From Campylobacter insulaenigrae NCTC 12927 (GTDB lineage: Bacteria > Campylobacterota > Campylobacteria > Campylobacterales > Campylobacteraceae), in contig NZ_CP007770.1 in NCBI RefSeq assembly GCF_000816185.1, positions 124,001-188,000 on the forward strand: a stretch of 64,000 bases of DNA, in the 5' to 3' direction. The position numbers and the translations under genes were made by a program. The notes below the pieces were generated by a model. It made no database searches. It was not told the origin of the DNA and saw only the letters and a program-made list of their open reading frames with translations. How positions within the stretch are numbered: position 1 is the first letter of the stretch; each line of letters starts with the position of its first letter. Of this stretch, positions 1 to 9,642 are shown piece by piece.

Positions 1-42
1 TGCTTTTAAGGCCAATTCTAAAAGTGTATCTAAATTTTTCAT
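1..42 (-). CDS. unidentified protein, N-terminal fragment
   Basis: The complement of 40-42 is an ATG opening a reading frame (MKNLDTLLELALKA) that runs off the left edge. It lies 21 bases after the stop of the antiporter gene on the same strand, so it may be the next gene of that operon. Only 14 residues are visible and I do not recognise the family. Confidence 0.4.
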   Translation of the reverse strand, partial: MKNLDTLLELALKA

Positions 43-63
43 AGTATGAAGTATAGCATAATA

Positions 64-1251
64 TTACTGAGATTTGTTTTTGCTAAAATTATTGATAAAT
101 TTGATTAAGCTTATTGCTAAGATGGCTTCAAGCAAAGCTGTAAGCACCAATCCTGAATAAATTTCTTCTGTAATAATTTTAGCTCCTAATGAGAGTGTGG
201 CTATAGCTATAAGTAAAGTTAATGGCATAGAATGACTAAGTCCAAATAAAAAAGTATTTTTTATACCTAAATTTTTTATAAAAACTAAAGCAGATAAAAT
301 TCTTAAGACTATCATAAAAGTGGTAAGTAAAAAGGCTATAAATAAAACCTCAGAATTTAGTAGTTTTTCTAATCTAAAACTTGATCCTATATAAATAAAA
401 AATATAGGGATTAAAAAACCATAACCAAAGCTTGATAATTTATGTTCTAAATCTTTTTTGTGATCAAAAAATGTTGCTATAAAAGAACCTGCTATAAAAG
501 CTCCAAGGGCAACTTCGAGTTTAAAATAAATCATAATAGCTACTATGGCTATAAATATTGCCATACAAAATCTTATATCTTTTTCATTTTGATCTTGCCA
601 AGGCATCAGTATGGTTCTAAGTTGAGGATACCACCAAAAAAGTACTTCTAAAAATTTAAATCCAAAAATGCAAAGAGCTAAAAATCCTACTAAATATAAT
701 AAATTTTGAGCCAAAGAAAAAATATCTGTTCCTTGTCCTAAAAAAGCTGCTGTAATAGTGAGTAAAACTATACTTACAACTTCTGCAAGGGTTGCAACTA
801 CCATGGAAATGTTTAACCAATCACAATTTTTACCAAAATCTCTATAAAGAGTAGAGAGTAATCCCACACTCATAATAGGTATAATAATGATAAAAATATA
901 AGAAAGATCAGCGCTTTCTACTACTATAATGCTAGATAAATATAAACAAATAATATAAATTAATGCTTTATGCAATAAACTTTTTTCTGTTTTTAAGAAA
1001 GTTTTTAGATTGATTTCCATGCCTGCTATAAACATCAAATAATAAAATCCAGCATTAGCCAAAAGTCTAAATTTTTCACTTTCTCCTATGAAGCCTAAAA
1101 ATCCTATTAAAGAGCCAAGTATGATTTCAGTTGCCGAAAGAGGCAACTTTAAAAATTTAGCGATATAAGGAGATGTTAATAAACAAATTGCCACAACAAG
1201 TAAAATTTTTAAATCTACTGCAGCTTGGGTGTCAATGACATTGTGTAGCAA
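64..1251 (-). CDS. CPA2/Kef-type cation:proton antiporter
   Basis: An integral membrane protein of 395 residues built of about 12 hydrophobic segments, with the overall pattern of the Na+/H+ exchanger domain of monovalent cation:proton antiporter-2 (Kef) proteins. There is no C-terminal TrkA-N or RCK domain, so it is a domain-only version. It likely exchanges K+ or Na+ for H+ at the inner membrane; the ion is not predictable from sequence. Its start overlaps the end of bioB by 20 bases. In C. jejuni an equivalent transporter (Cj1684c) also follows bioB and topA. The family call is firm and the substrate is inferred. Confidence 0.85.
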   Translation of the reverse strand: MLHNVIDTQAAVDLKILLVVAICLLTSPYIAKFLKLPLSATEIILGSLIGFLGFIGESEKFRLLANAGFYYLMFIAGMEINLKTFLKTEKSLLHKALIYIICLYLSSIIVVESADLSYIFIIIIPIMSVGLLSTLYRDFGKNCDWLNISMVVATLAEVVSIVLLTITAAFLGQGTDIFSLAQNLLYLVGFLALCIFGFKFLEVLFWWYPQLRTILMPWQDQNEKDIRFCMAIFIAIVAIMIYFKLEVALGAFIAGSFIATFFDHKKDLEHKLSSFGYGFLIPIFFIYIGSSFRLEKLLNSEVLFIAFLLTTFMIVLRILSALVFIKNLGIKNTFLFGLSHSMPLTLLIAIATLSLGAKIITEEIYSGLVLTALLEAILAISLIKFINNFSKNKSQ

Positions 1252-2068
1252 AGCTAAATCCCATTTGTTTTAGTTTTTGTATATCTTTACTAGGTTCTTC
1301 ACCTTTAGTTGTAAGATAATCTCCTACAACTATAGCTCTAGCGCCTGCTTCAAAAATTTCGTATTGTCTTTCTTTAAGAACCACTTCTCTACCTCCTGCT
1401 ACCATAATAACGCTTTGAGGTAAAGCCTTGACGCTATCTTTGATGATTTGCAAAGCTTCTTCTGTATCTAGTAATTCTTGTTTTAAATTTAAATTTTCAT
1501 TAGGAATAAAAAAATTTATAGGACTAGAAAAAGGTTGAAGCTCTTGCAAGCTTTTTCTAAGACTAATTCTATCATCTTGGCTTTCTCCTAATCCATAAAT
1601 TCCACCACAACAAAGCATTAATCCTGCTTCTTTGGCATAAAGATTTGTTTGAAATCTTTCTTCCCAGCTATGAGTAGAGCAAATATGTGGGAAAAATTCT
1701 TTTGAACTTTCAAGATTGTGATTATAAGAAAAAATTCCAGCTTTTTTAAGTTCTTTTAATTGATCTAAATTTGCTTTACCATTACAGGCTATAAGTAATA
1801 AATCAGGTTCTTCTTTTTTAACAGCATATGCGGCTTTGCAAACATATTCTAATTTTTCATCATCAAGCCCAAGACCTGCTGTTACTAAACAAAAACCTAA
1901 AGCTTCATTCTTTTTTGCGAGTTTTGCCTCCTTTACAATTTGTTCAATATCTTTTTTTTTATATTTTGGTATATTAGTCTTTACATGAGCACTTTGAGTG
2001 CAGTATTTACAATCTTCACTACATCCACCACTTGCTATATTAGATATAGCGCAAAGCATTATTTGCAT
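1232..2068 (-). CDS. bioB: biotin synthase BioB (short form)
   Basis: A radical SAM enzyme that inserts sulfur into dethiobiotin in the last step of biotin synthesis. The CxxxCxxC motif that binds the [4Fe-4S] cluster is at C16, C20 and C23 (CSEDCKYC). Further BioB signatures are YNHNLESS and VAGGRE. At 278 residues it is shorter than the roughly 320-350 residues of most BioB proteins and lacks the N-terminal extension, as in other Campylobacter. Its ATG overlaps the topA stop as TAATG (2066-2070), so translation is probably coupled. No other bio genes are in the window. Confidence 0.93.
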   Translation of the reverse strand: MQIMLCAISNIASGGCSEDCKYCTQSAHVKTNIPKYKKKDIEQIVKEAKLAKKNEALGFCLVTAGLGLDDEKLEYVCKAAYAVKKEEPDLLLIACNGKANLDQLKELKKAGIFSYNHNLESSKEFFPHICSTHSWEERFQTNLYAKEAGLMLCCGGIYGLGESQDDRISLRKSLQELQPFSSPINFFIPNENLNLKQELLDTEEALQIIKDSVKALPQSVIMVAGGREVVLKERQYEIFEAGARAIVVGDYLTTKGEEPSKDIQKLKQMGFSFATQCH

Positions 2069-4146
2069 TAAATTTCCTTTTTTATTTTACATTTTAAACA
2101 TTCCAAAAATGTTCCTTTTTTTAATTCTTTAATAACCATAATTTCTCCGCACTCTGTACATTTTTCTTCACTTGGTTTATATTTGCTAATAAAATTACAT
2201 TTTGGATAAGCACTGCATCCATAAAATTTTCCTCGTTTTGAAAAGCGTTCAACTACTTCACCTTCTTGACATAAAGGACATTTTAATCCTATAGATTTGA
2301 GTGGAGATTTTTCTTGTTCTTGGTTTTCTTGTTTTAAATTTCTTGAATATTTACATTTTGGAAAGTTTAAACAAGCAATAAATTCTCCATATCTACCTTT
2401 TCGTATGGCAAGCTCACCACCGCATTCAGGGCATTGTTCATCAAGTTTAGTAAAGGTTTTCTGACTTTTTATATTTTTTTTACCTGCATCTATTTTGCGC
2501 ATAAAAGGAAAATAAAAATTTTTTAAAAGTTCTTGCCAGTCCATTTTTCCTTCTGCGATAGCATCAAGAGATTCTTCCATTTTCGAGGTAAAATCACTAT
2601 CAACAATATCACTAAAATTTTGTTCTAAAATTTCTGTGACATTAAAAGCTATTTCATTAGGGATTAGTTGCTTTTTATCGATTCTAACATAAGCTCTTGT
2701 GCTTAAAAGAGATATAGTTGGTGCATAAGTTGATGGACGTCCTATACCTAAATTCTCAAGTTTTTTTACAAGCCCAGCTTCAGAATATCTTGAAGGAGGC
2801 TCGGTAAGATGTGAATTTAATTCTATATTTTGTATATTTAAATTGTCATTTAAATTTAAATTAGGTAAAATTTTATCCTTATCCATATCTCCATAAGCTT
2901 TATAGTGTCCATCGAATAAAATTTTTCTACCACTGATTTTAAACACTGCTTCATTGGAATTTGCAAAAACATTTTGTGTTTGCGATATAGCTGGCTGCAT
3001 TTGACTAGCTAAAAAACGATTATAAATTAGTGTATAAAGTTTTGCTTCATCTTTATCTAAAAATTCGCTCGCAATTTGAGGTGTAAAAGTTAAATTTGTA
3101 GGTCTTATAGCTTCGTGTGCTTCTTGTGCACCTTTGCTTTTGGTGGTATAAATATTGGCTTTACTAGGTAAATATTCTTTTCCAAATTCATCTTTTATGA
3201 GTTTTCTAACTTGCTCTAAAGCTTCTTTAGCTATATTTAAACTATCAGTTCTCATATAAGTAATAATACCCATAATCCCTTGGTGTGTTTTCACGCCTTC
3301 GTAAAGTTTTTGTGCAATCATCATAGTTTTTTTAGGATTAAATCCTAGGCGATTACTAGCACTTTGTTGTAAAGTAGAGGTCATAAAAGGAGGAGGGGGA
3401 GTTATTTTTCTATCTTTACTTTCTATATGTTTTACTTTAAAGTTAGAATTTTGACAAGTATTGAAAATTAATTTTGCTCTATCTTCATTAGTGATGGTAA
3501 ATTTTTCTATTTTTTGACCCTGAAATTCAACCAATTCTGCTTCTAAGTCTTTTTTAAAAATCATATCAATACTAAAGTATTTTAAAGGCACAAAAGCGTT
3601 GATTTCTCTTTCTCTATCTACAATTATTTTTAAAGCTGCACTTTGTACGCGACCAGCACTAAGGCCTTTTTGAATTTTTTGATTTAGCAAAGGACTTAAC
3701 TTATATCCAACAATACGATCAAGTAAGCGTCTTGCTTGTTGAGCATTTACGCTATTTGTATCTAGGTGTCTTGGATTTTGCAAAGCATGTTCTATGGCAT
3801 TTTTTGTAATTTCATGAAAAACAATTCTAGGTAGAGTTTTTTCATCTTTATTAATAGCTTTTGCTATGTGAAAAGCTATAGCTTCACCTTCTCTATCCTC
3901 ATCGGTTGCAAGATAGATTTGATCAACTTTTTTTGCTTTTTCTTTTAATTCTTTAACTAAATTAGAGTGATCGCTTGAAATTCGGTATTCTGGTTTAAAT
4001 TCTTCATTTTCTATTTTGATACCAAAGCTAGTTTTAGGTAGATCTCTTATATGTCCTTTAGAAGCTATTACTTCATAGTTTTTTCCTAAAAAATTTCCTA
4101 TAGTTTTAGCTTTTGCAGGTGATTCTACTATAATTAAATTCTTCAT
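2068..4146 (-). CDS. topA: DNA topoisomerase I
   Basis: A type IA topoisomerase that relaxes negative supercoils. The N-terminal Toprim domain has IIVESPAKAKTIGNFL and the acidic DEDREGEA motif. The active-site tyrosine lies in GIITYMRTDS. The C-terminus holds three four-cysteine zinc ribbons (starting CPECGG, CPLCQE and CTECGE). The length of 692 residues is normal for epsilonproteobacterial TopA. It is the first gene of a minus-strand run (topA, bioB, antiporter). The start is preceded by an AAGG ribosome site, and the upstream gap of 127 bases is shared with the divergent maf gene. Confidence 0.97.
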   Translation of the reverse strand: MKNLIIVESPAKAKTIGNFLGKNYEVIASKGHIRDLPKTSFGIKIENEEFKPEYRISSDHSNLVKELKEKAKKVDQIYLATDEDREGEAIAFHIAKAINKDEKTLPRIVFHEITKNAIEHALQNPRHLDTNSVNAQQARRLLDRIVGYKLSPLLNQKIQKGLSAGRVQSAALKIIVDREREINAFVPLKYFSIDMIFKKDLEAELVEFQGQKIEKFTITNEDRAKLIFNTCQNSNFKVKHIESKDRKITPPPPFMTSTLQQSASNRLGFNPKKTMMIAQKLYEGVKTHQGIMGIITYMRTDSLNIAKEALEQVRKLIKDEFGKEYLPSKANIYTTKSKGAQEAHEAIRPTNLTFTPQIASEFLDKDEAKLYTLIYNRFLASQMQPAISQTQNVFANSNEAVFKISGRKILFDGHYKAYGDMDKDKILPNLNLNDNLNIQNIELNSHLTEPPSRYSEAGLVKKLENLGIGRPSTYAPTISLLSTRAYVRIDKKQLIPNEIAFNVTEILEQNFSDIVDSDFTSKMEESLDAIAEGKMDWQELLKNFYFPFMRKIDAGKKNIKSQKTFTKLDEQCPECGGELAIRKGRYGEFIACLNFPKCKYSRNLKQENQEQEKSPLKSIGLKCPLCQEGEVVERFSKRGKFYGCSAYPKCNFISKYKPSEEKCTECGEIMVIKELKKGTFLECLKCKIKKEI

Positions 4147-4239
4147 TAATTGCCTTAAAATATAAGTTTATAAAAGTTTATACAAAAAAAATAAATTTTT
4201 TGCTTATAAAATGCAGTTTAAATAAAATACATTTAATGT

Positions 4240-4245
4240 TATAAT
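4240..4245 (+). promoter_or_regulatory. predicted sigma70 -10 box upstream of first maf gene
   Basis: A perfect TATAAT sits 29 bases before the maf start codon in an AT-rich region with runs of T upstream, as is usual for Campylobacter vegetative promoters, which often lack a clear -35 box. The intergenic region 4147-4273 must also hold the topA promoter on the other strand. Confidence 0.5.
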
Positions 4246-4273
4246 TTTAGTTAATTTAAAAATAGGGAAAAGA

Positions 4274-5992
4274 ATGATTTTACAAAAAAATCTTAATGCT
4301 TTGGAATTAACAAATAGGCCACTAAAAGACAAAATTTTAAATTTAAAAGAAGAATATTTTCTCAATATCTTTCCAAGTCAAACGCCTTTCATACCACCAA
4401 AAGAGGCTTTGATGATGCCTAATATATTTTTTTGTGGTATAGGTGAAGGACTTTTCTTAAAAAAACTAATCAATAAACATATTTTTATATTTGATAAGGC
4501 TGAATTTTTTGCCAATGTTTTAAGTAAAATTGATTTAAGTACAGAGCTTTCTAGTGGCAAAATTTATCTTTGTGATGTGGAGGAAAAGAGATTAGAAGAG
4601 CAATTGTGCTTATTATTTTCACAAAATGATTGTTTTGAGTATTTAGGGCTTTTCAAACTTTTTGCCTATAGTCAATTTTATGAAAAAAGCACAATGGAAG
4701 ATTTTGTTTATCAAAAATGTATAAGTGTTATATCTAGGGTGGTAGGTAATGTGGATACAAATTTTAATATGGAAACTAAAATTCATAGGCAGTTTTTGCT
4801 GAACTTACCTTCAGTGTTGAAAAACACCCCTTTGCAAAGATTTATTTATGAAAATAAAGGAAAAAATAAAAGTGTTGTAGTAGTTTGTGCAGGACCTTCT
4901 TTAAATAAGCAATTAGCTCTTTTAAAACAGTATCAAAATGATTTTGTAATTTTTTCTTTAGATGCTACTTATAAAACTTTACTAAAAAATGAAATTTATC
5001 CTGATTTTGTTTTTTCTATGGATATTTATGAAGAATGTGCGAAATTTTATGAGAATTTGCCACTCAATCTTAAAGAACCTATTTATGTGATTAATTCTAG
5101 TGTGGATCAAGCATTAATTCAAGTATTAAAAGATAAAAAGAAAAAAATTTTTACTTTGAAAAATATGGATTATCAACAAGACTTTAGACTAAATGATTTT
5201 GGCTACATAGACTCAGGTGTAAATGTAGCACATTTTGCATATAGTTTTACCATAGCGCTTGGGTTTTTAAATGTTATTATGATAGGACAAGATTTAGCTT
5301 TTAATGAAAATGGTAATTCTCATGCAGATGCTAGTGTCTTTACTTTCCACGATGTAGAAGAAGTAGAACACAAAGCAAAAAAGCTTTCAGTTTTAGCTTA
5401 TGGTCAAAAAGATTTTGTGCAAACTCATATAGGTTGGGATGAATTTAGGAAGCGTTTAGAAGTTTTATTTGTATCAAATTCTAAAATAAATTTTTATAAT
5501 GCAACCGAAGGTGGTGCTTATATAGATTACACTACAGAAATACCTTTTGAAATAATTTTAAAAAAACTCAAACAAGAAAAAAAAGATTATATTTTACCCG
5601 ATGGTTTAAGCGATAATAAACAAGAAAAAGCTTGTAAAAAAATATTAGATCAAATTCAACAAGAAAATTTGGAATTAACTCATCTTTCTTGCCAAGCTCA
5701 AAAACTCTTAGAAAATTTAGAGCAAAATCAAGAAATGCAAAATCATGATGAAATTATAAAAAGCATTTTTGATTTTAATGCAGTGATAGATAATTCTTAT
5801 GTTTTAAAATATTTTATGTATAAACCTTTGTTTTATTATAGAGGTTTTTTTAATGTAAATCTTTATCAAGATCCAAATAACATAGCAAGTGCTTATGTCG
5901 ATTTTTTAAAAATTTTTTTAGAATTTTGCAAGCAAAGCTTAGATAATACAAATTTAGCTATTGAAAAATATAAAATTCTTTTAAAACTATAA
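4274..5992 (+). CDS. Maf-family motility accessory factor (flagellin-linked, DUF115)
   Basis: A 572-residue member of the Maf/1318 family of campylobacters, containing the MptE-like DUF115 Rossmann-type domain. The signature CAGPSLNKQL is near residue 200, followed by the partner motifs PDFVFSMD, MIGQDLAF and FYNATEGGA. Maf proteins are needed for motility and for adding pseudaminic-type sugars to flagellin, but their biochemical reaction is not settled. The gene ends only 75 bases before flaA, and its stop codon is part of the flaA -35 region. The position matches Cj1340c, which is upstream of flaA in C. jejuni. It is more diverged from the other four Maf proteins here than they are from each other. 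Confidence 0.85.
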   Translation: MILQKNLNALELTNRPLKDKILNLKEEYFLNIFPSQTPFIPPKEALMMPNIFFCGIGEGLFLKKLINKHIFIFDKAEFFANVLSKIDLSTELSSGKIYLCDVEEKRLEEQLCLLFSQNDCFEYLGLFKLFAYSQFYEKSTMEDFVYQKCISVISRVVGNVDTNFNMETKIHRQFLLNLPSVLKNTPLQRFIYENKGKNKSVVVVCAGPSLNKQLALLKQYQNDFVIFSLDATYKTLLKNEIYPDFVFSMDIYEECAKFYENLPLNLKEPIYVINSSVDQALIQVLKDKKKKIFTLKNMDYQQDFRLNDFGYIDSGVNVAHFAYSFTIALGFLNVIMIGQDLAFNENGNSHADASVFTFHDVEEVEHKAKKLSVLAYGQKDFVQTHIGWDEFRKRLEVLFVSNSKINFYNATEGGAYIDYTTEIPFEIILKKLKQEKKDYILPDGLSDNKQEKACKKILDQIQQENLELTHLSCQAQKLLENLEQNQEMQNHDEIIKSIFDFNAVIDNSYVLKYFMYKPLFYYRGFFNVNLYQDPNNIASAYVDFLKIFLEFCKQSLDNTNLAIEKYKILLKL

Positions 5993-6017
5993 ACTTTTTT
6001 TTTACATTTTCGATATG
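5990..6017 (+). promoter_or_regulatory. predicted sigma28 (FliA) promoter of flaA
   Basis: TAAA at 5990-5993, then 17 bases, then CGATATG at 6011-6017, matching the flagellar sigma28 pattern (TAAA, spacer, CGATAT) known for Campylobacter flaA. The spacer contains nine T residues in a row (5995-6003). The TAAA shares bases with the stop codon of the preceding maf gene. The start codon is 50 bases downstream, with AAAGGA as ribosome site. Confidence 0.8.
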
Positions 6018-6067
6018 GTATTTAGCAATCGCATGGAAGCGGTTGAAATTATTTAAAAGGATTTAAA

Positions 6068-7771
6068 ATGGGATTTCGTATAAATACTAACGTAGCATCT
6101 TTAAATGCTCAAACAAGTGCAAACATAAACTCAAGAGCTTTAGATAACTCTTTAAGTAGACTTAGTTCAGGTCTTAGAATTAACTCTGCAGCTGATGATG
6201 CTTCAGGTATGGCAATAGCTGATAGCTTGAGATCACAAGCTAGCACTTTAGGACAAGCTATTAATAATGGTAACGATGCTTTAGGTATTTTACAAACAGC
6301 TGATAAAGCTATGGATGAACAGCTTAAAATCTTAGATACTATTAAAGTAAAAGCTACCCAAGCTGCTCAAGATGGACAAAGCACAAAAACAAGAAACATG
6401 CTTCAAGCAGATATTAATCGTTTAATGGAAGAACTTGATAATATAGCAAATACTACAGCTTTTAATGGTAAACAATTGTTAAGCGGTGGTTTTGTAAATC
6501 AAGAATTCCAAATGGGTGCTCAGTCTAATCAGTCTGTTAAAGCTACTATAGGTGCTACTCAAAGCTCTAAGATAGGAGTTACTAGATTTGAAACAGGTTC
6601 TATGTCTAAATCAAGTGGTGTAGCTCAGCTTACTATTAAAAATTATAATGGTGTGGATGATTTTAAATTTCAACCTGTTACTATATCTACTTCAGTAGGA
6701 ACTGGTCTTGGAGCTTTAGCTGAAGAGATTAATAGAGTAGCTGATGTAACAGGAGTTAGGGCTAACTTCTTAGTTCAAACTACAGGTGCAGCTCCTATGA
6801 AAGCTGGTACTACAAGTGATGATTTTGCAATTAATGGAGTAAAAATTGGTAAGGTTGATTACCAAGATGGCGACCAAAATGGAGCCTTAATTTCAGCTAT
6901 TAACTCAGTTAAAGATGCAACAGGTATAGAAGCAGCTAAAGATGAAAATGGTAAATTAATCCTTACTTCTAGAGAAGGTAGAGGTATAAAGATAGAAGGC
7001 AATATGGGTGGAGGATCAGGAATATTGAAAGATCATTATGAAAATTATGGTCGTTTATCTTTGATTAAAAATGATGGTAAGGATATTTTGATTTCAGGTG
7101 CCGGTCTTTCTGCTATGGGCATGGGAGCTACAGATATGATATCTCAAGCTTCTGTATCTTTAAGAGAATCAAAAGGACAAATTGACACTAATGTAGCTGA
7201 TGCTATGGGATTTAATGCTTACAAGGGTGGTGGTAAAATAATTGTAACTCATTCTTCTGTTTCAGCTTATATGAGTGCGGATGGTAGTGGTATGTCTGCT
7301 GGTTCAGGATTCTCTGTAGGTAGTGGTAAAAATTATTCTGCTATATATGCAGCAGACAATATTTTATTTGCTACTGCATTCTCTGTAGCCTTTGGTGTAA
7401 CTGTTGTTGCTGGAAATTCTCAGTTTGCAAATTTTTTAGCTTCTATGAGTATAGCAGCTAAAGATCAAACTCCTGGGGTTACTACTTTAAAAGGAGCTAT
7501 GGCTGTAATGGATATAGCTGAAACTGCTACTGCAAATTTAGATGCTATTAGAGCTGATCTTGGTTCGGTGCAAAATCAAATTACTGCTACATTAAATAAT
7601 ATCAGTGTTACTCAAGTAAATATAAAATCAGCTGAATCAAACATTAGAGATGTTGATTTTGCTGCTGAGAGTGCGAATTTTGCTAAATTTAACATCCTAG
7701 CTCAAAGTGGATCTTATGCTATGAGTCAAGCAAATGCGGTGCAGCAAAATGTAATAAGATTATTACAATAA
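6068..7771 (+). CDS. flaA: flagellin A, major filament subunit
   Basis: A flagellin of 567 residues. The N-terminal helical D0/D1 region starts MGFRINTN and contains [17 protein letters not shown] glycine-, serine- and alanine-rich variable centre follows, then a conserved C-terminal region ([10 protein letters not shown], ending VIRLLQ). It polymerises outside the cell to form the filament and in this genus is heavily O-glycosylated. The sequence around residues 89-96 (LDTIKVKA) matches the epsilonproteobacterial type known to escape TLR5 recognition. The sigma28-type promoter and first place in the pair identify it as FlaA. A terminator follows, so it is probably monocistronic. It is nearly identical to FlaB. 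Confidence 0.95.
   Translation: MGFRINTNVASLNAQTSANINSRALDNSLSRLSSGLRINSAADDASGMAIADSLRSQASTLGQAINNGNDALGILQTADKAMDEQLKILDTIKVKATQAAQDGQSTKTRNMLQADINRLMEELDNIANTTAFNGKQLLSGGFVNQEFQMGAQSNQSVKATIGATQSSKIGVTRFETGSMSKSSGVAQLTIKNYNGVDDFKFQPVTISTSVGTGLGALAEEINRVADVTGVRANFLVQTTGAAPMKAGTTSDDFAINGVKIGKVDYQDGDQNGALISAINSVKDATGIEAAKDENGKLILTSREGRGIKIEGNMGGGSGILKDHYENYGRLSLIKNDGKDILISGAGLSAMGMGATDMISQASVSLRESKGQIDTNVADAMGFNAYKGGGKIIVTHSSVSAYMSADGSGMSAGSGFSVGSGKNYSAIYAADNILFATAFSVAFGVTVVAGNSQFANFLASMSIAAKDQTPGVTTLKGAMAVMDIAETATANLDAIRADLGSVQNQITATLNNISVTQVNIKSAESNIRDVDFAAESANFAKFNILAQSGSYAMSQANAVQQNVIRLLQ
7074..7681 (+). repeat. 608-base identical block shared by flaA and flaB (flaA copy)
   Basis: Reading the two flagellin genes side by side at a constant offset of 1836 bases, I found no difference between 7074-7681 and 8910-9517. 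The 5' halves are also highly similar with scattered changes. Identity at synonymous sites over this length points to recent gene conversion between the paralogues. Confidence 0.85.
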
Positions 7772-7776
7772 CTTTT

Positions 7777-7800
7777 AAACACCTTATTTTTAAGGTGTTT
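7777..7800 (+). terminator. Rho-independent terminator of flaA
   Basis: A perfect 10-base inverted repeat AAACACCTTA / TAAGGTGTTT with a TTTT loop begins 5 bases after the flaA stop and ends in a T-rich stretch. Confidence 0.85.
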
Positions 7801-7849
7801 TTCTATTATCCGCTATTAATTTAAAAATATATTCAATCTATTTTAATCT

Positions 7850-7866
7850 TGGAATAGATATTGCTT
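7850..7866 (+). promoter_or_regulatory. predicted sigma54 (RpoN) promoter of flaB
   Basis: TGGAAT then TTGCTT with GG at 7851-7852 and GC at 7863-7864, exactly 10 bases apart, the required -24/-12 arrangement. It lies about 40 bases before the flaB start. FlaB is under RpoN with the FlgSR two-component system in Campylobacter. Confidence 0.88.
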
Positions 7867-7903
7867 TTATATTTTCATAGCAATATTATTGAAAGGATTT
7901 AAA

Positions 7904-9607
7904 ATGGGTTTTAGAATAAACACCAATATAGGTGCAATGAATGCACATGCAAATTCAACTATAAATGCAAGAGAATTAGATAAATCTCTAAGTAGACTTA
8001 GTTCAGGTCTTAGAATTAACTCTGCAGCTGATGATGCTTCAGGTATGGCAATAGCTGATAGCTTGAGATCACAAGCTAGCACTTTAGGACAAGCTATTAA
8101 TAATGGTAACGATGCTATAGGTATTTTACAAACAGCTGATAAAGCTATGGATGAACAGCTTAAAATCTTAGATACTATTAAAGTAAAAGCTACCCAAGCT
8201 GCTCAAGATGGACAAAGCACAAAAACAAGAAACATGCTTCAAGCAGATATTAATCGTTTAATGGAAGAACTTGATAATATAGCAAATACTACAGCTTTTA
8301 ATGGTAAACAATTGTTAAGTGGTGGTTTTGTAAATCAAGAATTCCAAATGGGTGCTCAGTCTAATCAAACCGTTAAAGCTACTATAGGACCTACTCAAAG
8401 CTCTAAGATAGGAGTTACTAGATTTGAAACAGGTTCTATGTCTAAATCAAGTGGTGTAACTGAGTTTGTTATTAAAAATTATAATGGTGTGGATGATTTT
8501 AAATTTCCTCCTGTTACTATATCTACTTCAGTAGGAACTGGTCTTGGAGCTTTAGCTGAAGAGATTAATAGAGTAGCTGATGTAACAGGAGTTAGGGCTA
8601 ACTTCTTAGTTCAAACTACAGGTGCAGCTCCTATGAAAGCTGGTACTACAAGTGATGATTTTGCAATTAATGGAGTAAAAATTGGTAAGATAGAATATCA
8701 AGAAAATGATCAAAATGGAGCCTTAATTTCAGCTATTAACTCAGTTAAAGATGCAACAGGTATAGAAGCAGCTAAAGATGAAAATGGTAAATTAATCCTT
8801 ACTTCTAGAGAAGGTAGAGGTATAAAGATAGAAGGCAATATGGGTGGAGGATCAGGAATATTGAAAGATCATTATGAAAATTATGGTCGTTTATCTTTGA
8901 TTAAAAACAATGGTAAGGATATTTTGATTTCAGGTGCCGGTCTTTCTGCTATGGGCATGGGAGCTACAGATATGATATCTCAAGCTTCTGTATCTTTAAG
9001 AGAATCAAAAGGACAAATTGACACTAATGTAGCTGATGCTATGGGATTTAATGCTTACAAGGGTGGTGGTAAAATAATTGTAACTCATTCTTCTGTTTCA
9101 GCTTATATGAGTGCGGATGGTAGTGGTATGTCTGCTGGTTCAGGATTCTCTGTAGGTAGTGGTAAAAATTATTCTGCTATATATGCAGCAGACAATATTT
9201 TATTTGCTACTGCATTCTCTGTAGCCTTTGGTGTAACTGTTGTTGCTGGAAATTCTCAGTTTGCAAATTTTTTAGCTTCTATGAGTATAGCAGCTAAAGA
9301 TCAAACTCCTGGGGTTACTACTTTAAAAGGAGCTATGGCTGTAATGGATATAGCTGAAACTGCTACTGCAAATTTAGATGCTATTAGAGCTGATCTTGGT
9401 TCGGTGCAAAATCAAATTACTGCTACATTAAATAATATCAGTGTTACTCAAGTAAATATAAAATCAGCTGAATCAAACATTAGAGATGTTGATTTTGCTG
9501 CTGAGAGTGCGAATTTTTCAAAGTATAACATCCTAGCTCAAAGTGGATCTTATGCTATGAGTCAAGCAAATGCGGTGCAGCAAAACGTTTTAAAACTTTT
9601 ACAATAA
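7904..9607 (+). CDS. flaB: flagellin B, minor filament subunit
   Basis: A flagellin of 567 residues, the same length as FlaA and almost identical to it. Differences cluster near residues 8-30, 156-185, 260 and at the C-terminus (VLKLLQ instead of VIRLLQ). I chose the ATG at 7904 (MGFRINTN) because GAAAGGA at 7891-7897 is a good ribosome site and the product then aligns with FlaA; the in-frame TTG at 7889 overlaps that site. The upstream sigma54-type promoter identifies the gene as FlaB, the minor subunit placed nearer the hook in C. jejuni. A terminator follows. Confidence 0.94.
   Translation: MGFRINTNIGAMNAHANSTINARELDKSLSRLSSGLRINSAADDASGMAIADSLRSQASTLGQAINNGNDAIGILQTADKAMDEQLKILDTIKVKATQAAQDGQSTKTRNMLQADINRLMEELDNIANTTAFNGKQLLSGGFVNQEFQMGAQSNQTVKATIGPTQSSKIGVTRFETGSMSKSSGVTEFVIKNYNGVDDFKFPPVTISTSVGTGLGALAEEINRVADVTGVRANFLVQTTGAAPMKAGTTSDDFAINGVKIGKIEYQENDQNGALISAINSVKDATGIEAAKDENGKLILTSREGRGIKIEGNMGGGSGILKDHYENYGRLSLIKNNGKDILISGAGLSAMGMGATDMISQASVSLRESKGQIDTNVADAMGFNAYKGGGKIIVTHSSVSAYMSADGSGMSAGSGFSVGSGKNYSAIYAADNILFATAFSVAFGVTVVAGNSQFANFLASMSIAAKDQTPGVTTLKGAMAVMDIAETATANLDAIRADLGSVQNQITATLNNISVTQVNIKSAESNIRDVDFAAESANFSKYNILAQSGSYAMSQANAVQQNVLKLLQ
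8910..9517 (+). repeat. 608-base identical block shared by flaA and flaB (flaB copy)
   Basis: The counterpart of 7074-7681; the two stretches appear identical by eye. Beyond 9517 the genes diverge over a few codons and then converge again. Confidence 0.85.
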
Positions 9608-9611
9608 TATT

Positions 9612-9642
9612 TTTAGTAAAGAGCTTAAAACTCTTTACTAAA
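9612..9642. terminator. bidirectional terminator between flaB and maf
   Basis: A perfect 12-base inverted repeat TTTAGTAAAGAG / CTCTTTACTAAA with a 7-base loop lies at the convergent ends of flaB and the maf gene. T-rich sequence follows on the plus side. The right arm overlaps the last codons and TAG stop (9638-9640) of the maf gene. Confidence 0.8.

Noticed and set aside
7889-7903. Upstream TTG as the flaB start (MKGFK extension)
   Set aside because: The TTG overlaps the GAAAGGA ribosome site of the ATG at 7904, and FlaA begins with the same MGFRINTN.
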